Shown here: piece by piece, positions 12,948 to 16,380 of the stretch | Layout of the letters: each line of letters starts with the position of its first letter | Position numbering within the stretch: position 1 is the first letter of the stretch | Assembly: GCA_900757235.1 (NCBI GenBank) | Contig: CAAENB010000001.1 | Coordinates: 1 to 16,380 of the forward strand | Direction of reading: 5' to 3' | DNA length: 16,380 nt | From: an uncultured Collinsella sp. | GTDB lineage: Bacteria > Actinomycetota > Coriobacteriia > Coriobacteriales > Coriobacteriaceae | Program-made: the position numbers and the translations under genes | Notes under the pieces: model-generated | The model's input: only the letters and a program-made list of their open reading frames with translations | What the model was told of the DNA's origin: nothing | Databases searched by the model: none

Positions 12948-13208
12948 CTATTTGGCCTTGTGGCCACGGAACGTACGAGTCGGCGCGAACTCGCCGAGCT
13001 TGTGACCAACCATGGACTCGGTAACATACACGGGCACATGCTTGCGGCCGTCGTGGACGGCGATGGTGTGACCAACCATCTCGGGGAAGATGGTGGACGC
13101 GCGGGACCAGGTCTTCACGACGTCCTTCTTGCCAGCCTCGTTCATCGCGGTGATACGCGAGAGAAGGCGAGTCTCCACGAACGGGCCCTTTTTGAGACTT
13201 CTGCTCAT
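12948..13208 (-). CDS. rpsS: 30S ribosomal protein S19
   Basis: An 86-residue S19, on the 30S head near the A-site finger and partner of S13. MSRSLKKGPFVETRLLSRI and the end TESMVGHKLGEFAPTRTFRG are typical, at full length. ATG 13208 is 32 bp after the rplB stop. Confidence 0.98.
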   Translation of the reverse strand: MSRSLKKGPFVETRLLSRITAMNEAGKKDVVKTWSRASTIFPEMVGHTIAVHDGRKHVPVYVTESMVGHKLGEFAPTRTFRGHKAK

Positions 13209-13240
13209 AAGTGCTTTCTCCTAAAACTCGGTATCCGAAA

Positions 13241-14071
13241 TTACTTCTTACGGCGACGAATGATGTGCTGGTTCGAGACCTTCTTCTTCTTGCGCGTACG
13301 AAGGCCCTTCGTCGGCTTACCCCAGGGGGTAACAGAGGGACGACCAGAGGTGTGGTTCTTGCCCTCGCCACCGCCGTGCGGGTGGTCGACAGGGTTCATG
13401 ACGGTACCGCGGACGGTCGGGCGCACGTTCATGTGACGCTTACGGCCGGCCTTGCCGATGACGATGTTGGCGTGATCGGCGTTGCCGACCTCACCGACGG
13501 TGGCGCGGCAGGTAACGAGGATGCGGCGCATCTCGGAGGAAGGCATACGGACGATAGCGTACTTGCCCTCCTTACCCATCAGCTGGCAGGAGTTACCGGC
13601 GGAACGGGCGATAGCAGCGCCCTTGCCCGGCTGGAACTCGACGGCGTGGATGAGCGTACCGACGGGGATGTCGGCGAGGGGCAGAGCGTTGCCCGGCTTG
13701 ATGTCGGCGTCAGAACCGGACATGATGGTCTGACCGACCTCGAGGCCCTTGGGGGCCAGGATGTAGCGCTTCTCACCGTCAGCGTAGTGCAGCAGAGCGA
13801 TGCGAGCGGAACGGTTCGGATCGTACTCGATCGTGGCAACCTTGGCGGGCACGCCGTCCTTGTTGCGCTTGAAGTCGATCACGCGGTAACGACGCTTCAC
13901 GCCGCCGCCCTGGTGGCGGGTGGTGATGCGGCCGTTGTTGTTACGACCGGCCTTCTTGGGCAGGGGCTCGAGAAGGGACTTCTCGGGCTTGGTGCAGGTG
14001 ATCTCAGAGAAATCGGAGATCGTCTGCCAACGCCTACCAGCGGAGGTCGGCTTAAGGTGCTTTACAGCCAT
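13241..14071 (-). CDS. rplB: 50S ribosomal protein L2
   Basis: A 276-residue L2, needed for subunit joining and peptidyl transfer. VMNPVDHPHGGGEG at 224-237 contains the conserved histidine loop near the catalytic centre. The basic tail GLRTRKKKKVSNQHIIRRRK is typical. I chose ATG 14071 (MAVKHLKPTSAGRR) because AAAGGGA precedes it and it matches the family start. An in-frame start at 14146 would add 25 residues with no family similarity and would run through the leader hairpin. A 179-bp gap separates it from rplW. Confidence 0.98.
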   Translation of the reverse strand: MAVKHLKPTSAGRRWQTISDFSEITCTKPEKSLLEPLPKKAGRNNNGRITTRHQGGGVKRRYRVIDFKRNKDGVPAKVATIEYDPNRSARIALLHYADGEKRYILAPKGLEVGQTIMSGSDADIKPGNALPLADIPVGTLIHAVEFQPGKGAAIARSAGNSCQLMGKEGKYAIVRMPSSEMRRILVTCRATVGEVGNADHANIVIGKAGRKRHMNVRPTVRGTVMNPVDHPHGGGEGKNHTSGRPSVTPWGKPTKGLRTRKKKKVSNQHIIRRRKK

Positions 14072-14101
14072 TACAATCCCTTTCAATAGGAATCCGTTAG
14101 C

Positions 14102-14142
14102 CATCGCAGACAGGGATTCGAGGTTCTGCCTCGGGTGCGATG
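14102..14142 (-). promoter_or_regulatory. Candidate structured leader of rplB
   Basis: CATCGCA (14102-14108) and TGCGATG (14136-14142) enclose a second perfect hairpin, CGAGG/CCTCG (14119-14123, 14129-14133). On the minus strand the outer arm begins about 9 nt after a TATACG -10 candidate (14151-14156), so the structure could lie right at the 5' end of an rplB transcript, about 30 nt before the start codon. It may be an autoregulatory ribosomal-protein site; this is inference. Confidence 0.5.
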
Positions 14143-14150
14143 ACACCGGA

Positions 14151-14192
14151 CGTATACACGGTTCCGGGCGTGTCCATTTTATACGCCCAAAA
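14151..14192 (-). promoter_or_regulatory. Candidate internal promoter region of rplB
   Basis: On the minus strand a GTATAAAAT stretch lies inside a GGGCGT/ACGCCC inverted repeat (14166-14188 region) and is followed by a conserved block ending in TATACG. Most of this block (14152-14177) is repeated upstream of rplC at 16017-16042 with 23 of 26 bases the same. No good TTGACA-type -35 is seen, so promoter status is tentative. Confidence 0.4.
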
Positions 14193-14196
14193 CCTT

Positions 14197-14232
14197 GAGC
14201 TCCCGCCTCCCCTATTTGGGAGGCATGAGCTC
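14197..14232 (-). terminator. Attenuator-like hairpin between rplW and rplB
   Basis: GCCTCCC (14205-14211) and GGGAGGC (14218-14224) pair perfectly around 6 nt, with outer GAGCTC repeats (14197-14202, 14227-14232). On the minus strand it is followed by a short GGTTTTGG stretch. It lies just after the rplW stop and could reduce read-through into rplB. Confidence 0.55.
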
Positions 14233-14250
14233 ACTCAACAGCAGCGAGTC

Positions 14251-14538
14251 TTAGGCCTGGTTGCCAAAGACCTCGATGGTGTCGCCCTCGGCCAGCGTGA
14301 CGATGGCCTTCTTCCAAGAACGGGTCTTGCCGGCGACATAGCGCACGCGCTTGGTCTTGGGCTTGACCGTCAAGGTGTTCACGCGAACGACCTTGACGCC
14401 GAAGATCTCCTCGACAGCGTCCTTGATCTGATACTTGTTAGCATCCTTGGCGACCTCGAACGTGTACTTGTTCTGCTCCATGCCGGAGAAGGAACGCTCG
14501 GACACGATCGGACGGATGATGATCTCGTGGGCGGTCAT
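14251..14538 (-). CDS. rplW: 50S ribosomal protein L23
   Basis: A 95-residue L23, at the peptide exit, docking site for trigger factor and SRP. IIIRPIVSERSF near the N-terminus and VNTLTVKPKTKRVRYVAGKT, the basic loop, are typical. ATG 14538 directly abuts the rplD stop, so translation is coupled. Confidence 0.98.
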   Translation of the reverse strand: MTAHEIIIRPIVSERSFSGMEQNKYTFEVAKDANKYQIKDAVEEIFGVKVVRVNTLTVKPKTKRVRYVAGKTRSWKKAIVTLAEGDTIEVFGNQA

Positions 14539-15165
14539 TTATGCAAGCACCTCCCCGAAGTGAGCGGCGATGTCGGCGGGCATCAGCACAGCGTTGTTGT
14601 TGACAAGATCGTAGGTGTTGGCCTCGTCAGCGGTGATGATGAACGTCTTGGGAATATTGCGGAACGACAGGTAGGCGTTGACGTCCTCATCGCGAACGAT
14701 GATGGTCAGACGCTTGCCCTCAAGGCCAAGAGCCTTGAGCATGGCAACGGCAGCCTTGGTGGAAGGCTTCTCGAAGCCGTAGTCGTCGACGAGCACGAGC
14801 TCGCCATCGGCCAGCTTGGCGGACAGCGCGGAGCGCATAGCCAGCTTGACCTCCTTGTTGTTCATACGCTTAGCGTAGGAACGGGGCTTGGGGGCGAAGA
14901 CAACGCCACCGTGACGCCACTGGGCAGCACGGATGGAACCCTGGCGGGCACGGCCGGTGCCCTTCTGACGCCAAGGCTTCTTGCCGCCACCGGAAACCTC
15001 AGAGCGGCCCTTAGCGGACTGGGTGCCCTGACGCCAAGAGGCCATCTGGCACTTGACGATGTGGTGCATAACGTGGATGTTCGGCTCGATGCCGTACACC
15101 TCAGCGGCGAGCTCGGCCTCGGCGACCTTCTTGCCCTCGCTGTTCTTTACTTCAAACTTTGCCAT
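14539..15165 (-). CDS. rplD: 50S ribosomal protein L4
   Basis: A 208-residue L4. Its long loop lines the exit tunnel: GGKKPWRQKGTGRARQGSIR at 60-79, then the APKPRSYAKRMNNK region. The C-terminal globular part (KTFIITADEANTYDLVNNNA) is conserved. In E. coli L4 represses the S10 operon through the leader RNA and attenuation; whether it does here is not known, but structured leaders are present. ATG 15165 lies 46 bp after rplC. Confidence 0.98.
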   Translation of the reverse strand: MAKFEVKNSEGKKVAEAELAAEVYGIEPNIHVMHHIVKCQMASWRQGTQSAKGRSEVSGGGKKPWRQKGTGRARQGSIRAAQWRHGGVVFAPKPRSYAKRMNNKEVKLAMRSALSAKLADGELVLVDDYGFEKPSTKAAVAMLKALGLEGKRLTIIVRDEDVNAYLSFRNIPKTFIITADEANTYDLVNNNAVLMPADIAAHFGEVLA

Positions 15166-15211
15166 TTAAGTGTTCTCCTTGGTATGACGCTGGGCTAAAT
15201 GGGCTGGGCCC

Positions 15212-15832
15212 TTAGGCCATACGGATGGCGACGAGACCATTCTTGGCACCCGGGACAGCGCCCTTGACCAAGATGAGGTTCTGCTCGGCATCGATGCGGA
15301 CAACGGAAAGGTTCTTGACGGTAACGCGCTCGTTACCCATGTGACCGGCCATCTTGACGCCCTTGAGGACGCGCGCAGGATAGGCGCACTGACCGATAGA
15401 ACCGGGGTGACGCTGGAAGTGAGAACCATGCGTCATAGGACCACGGCGCTGACCCCAGCGCTTGATGCGACCCTGGAAGCCCTTACCCTTGGAGGTACCG
15501 ATGACGTCGACCTTCTCGACATCAGCGAAATCAGCGACGGTGACGACCTCGCCGACCTTGTGCTCCTCGCCGTTCTCGACGCGGACCTCACGAAGGAAGC
15601 GGACAGGCTCGACGCCAGCCTTGGCGAAGTGACCAGCCATGGGCTTGTTCACGTTCTTGGCCTTGATGTCGCCGAAACCGATCTGGACGGCGTCATAGCC
15701 GTCGGTTGCCTGAGTTTTAACCTGCGAGACAGCGCAGGGGCCAGCCTGGATGACCGTGACGGGAACGACGTTATCGTCCTCGTCCCAAACCTGGGTCATG
15801 CCAATCTTGCGGCCGAGAATCATGCTGATCAA
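15212..15832 (-). CDS. rplC: 50S ribosomal protein L3
   Basis: A 206-residue L3, one of the two initiators of 50S assembly. LGRKIGMTQVW near the N-terminus, GTSKGKGFQGRIKRWG at 112-127 and GPMTHGSHFQRHPGSIGQCA at 131-150 (the central extension toward the peptidyl transferase centre) are conserved. I prefer TTG 15832 (MISMILGRK), which gives the usual distance before LGRK; ATG 15823 would shorten it by three residues. Neither has a strong ribosome site. It is the first gene of this cluster: rpsJ, normally just upstream, is not in the following 548 bp. Confidence 0.97.
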   Translation of the reverse strand: MISMILGRKIGMTQVWDEDDNVVPVTVIQAGPCAVSQVKTQATDGYDAVQIGFGDIKAKNVNKPMAGHFAKAGVEPVRFLREVRVENGEEHKVGEVVTVADFADVEKVDVIGTSKGKGFQGRIKRWGQRRGPMTHGSHFQRHPGSIGQCAYPARVLKGVKMAGHMGNERVTVKNLSVVRIDAEQNLILVKGAVPGAKNGLVAIRMA

Positions 15833-15852
15833 GATATGATCCCAACTCTCGC

Positions 15853-15904
15853 GTGGTCTTGGGACAATGCGTACACCACCGAGCGTACGCCCCTAGAGGA
15901 CCAC
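15853..15904 (-). promoter_or_regulatory. Candidate leader stem-loop upstream of rplC
   Basis: Three stacked perfect pairings: GTGGTC/GACCAC (15853-15858, 15899-15904), GGG/CCC (15861-15863, 15891-15893) and GCGTAC/GTACGC (15869-15874, 15885-15890) around a 10-nt loop. It lies about 20-70 nt before the rplC start, inside the presumed untranslated leader, and could be an autoregulatory element. Confidence 0.45.
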
Positions 15905-16015
15905 TACTTACACGACGTGCTCCCCAGCCTTGTATTTCGCCCGGACTACCTGACAACCCTATTAAGCAGGCATTTTGTCCAGCCAGAATACTCCCCTGGT
16001 TTCACACAGCTGTTT

Positions 16016-16042
16016 AGTATACACGGCTGCGGGCGTATCCAT
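16016..16042 (-). promoter_or_regulatory. Candidate rplC operon promoter, shared block
   Basis: On the minus strand TATACT (16016-16021) could be a -10. It is preceded by the block at 16017-16042, which is also found before rplB (14152-14177). A start just downstream would give a leader of about 175 nt before rplC. No clear -35 is visible. Confidence 0.45.
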
Positions 16043-16093
16043 CGAGATTCATATTTCACTCACATTGTTTACGCAGGTAAAGTGCGTGGATGG

Positions 16094-16244
16094 CTCCCGA
16101 GCACGGCGGAGGGCCGGAGAAATATATTAAGGTCCCTGCTCTACAGTCCTGCGCAAGACGGAGAGCACATTAAGTGCTCTCCTTTGCGTGCGGAACTCGC
16201 GATGACCTTAATATATTTCTCCGGCCCTCCGCCGTGCTCGGGAG
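16094..16244. repeat. Perfect 41-bp inverted repeat with nested hairpin
   Basis: The arms 16094-16134 and 16204-16244 are exact reverse complements. The 69-nt centre contains a second perfect hairpin, GGAGAGCAC/GTGCTCTCC (16160-16168, 16174-16182), with CGCAA/TTGCG and partial pairing around it. The whole 151 nt can fold into one long hairpin. There is no target-site duplication or ORF. It could be a miniature inverted-repeat element, an invertible switch or a long structured RNA. Confidence 0.85.
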
Positions 16245-16380
16245 ACGACACGTTGATGTCTGCTTAACTCTGCTCGCTCAGGCTAATGACTTTGTTGGGG
16301 GTCCACTATTTGCTGGAGGGTGAACTTGCATTGCATTGGCTCGCCCTCTACTTTTGGGTTTTCCTGATCAAAAACAAAAA
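16245..16380. other. Right edge, no gene seen; one hairpin
   Basis: No coding region is supported to the window end. GAGGGTGA (16316-16323) pairs with TCGCCCTC (16341-16348) with one wobble, followed after about 16 bases by T- and A-rich sequence. It may be the edge of a further element or gene outside the window. Confidence 0.35.

Noticed and set aside
12022..13005. Long plus-strand frames across the ribosomal genes
   Set aside because: They are antisense to rpsC, rplV and rpsS, with no recognisable domain.
16094..16244. CRISPR array
   Set aside because: There is one inverted pair, not repeated direct units with spacers.

Overview
The window looks like part of a high-GC actinobacterial chromosome, most likely a gut coriobacterium of the Collinsella type. 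That placement is inferred from the GC-rich codon use, the style of the ribosomal proteins and the families present; no search was run. Almost every real gene is on the minus strand. There are three parts: a sugar-uptake locus (about 0.7-8.3 kb), a strip of transposon and gene debris (about 8.4-10.0 kb, with a second debris patch at 0-0.66 kb), and a long ribosomal-protein cluster (10.0-15.8 kb) with a structured upstream region (15.8-16.4 kb).

Sugar locus, read on the minus strand: a 913-residue LevR-like PTS-controlled regulator, then PTS mannose/fructose/sorbose-family EIIB, EIIC, EIID and EIIA, then a DUF2961/GH172 protein, then a ROK-family sugar kinase (fructokinase-like), ending at a strong two-way terminator. 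The PTS would import and phosphorylate a sugar, the GH172 enzyme would split a furanoside bond, and the ROK kinase would phosphorylate the free sugar. Because GH172 contains enzymes acting on difructose dianhydrides and arabinofuranosides, a fructofuranosyl oligosaccharide is a reasonable substrate guess. The regulator keeps Walker A but has lost the sigma-54 contact loop and both Walker B acidic residues, so it probably works without sigma-54.

Debris: at the left end an IS200-type left end with about 20 codons of tnpA is joined to the 3' end of a DegV-like gene. In the middle the 3' half of mtnN runs head-on into a decayed IS3-family transposase on the other strand, followed by about 0.77 kb of hairpin-rich DNA without a convincing gene.

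Ribosomal cluster, minus strand: rplC-rplD-rplW-rplB-rpsS-rplV-rpsC-rplP-rpmC-rpsQ-(gap)-rplN-rplX, then a terminator. rpsJ is not upstream of rplC, and rplE and the rest of the spc genes do not follow rplX. Three long gaps (before rplC, rplB and rplN) hold nested inverted repeats that could be leader RNAs. The gaps before rplC and rplB share a 26-nt block (23 identities) ending in a TATAC-type -10 candidate. Upstream of rplC, near the right edge, is a perfect 41-bp inverted repeat around a smaller perfect hairpin.
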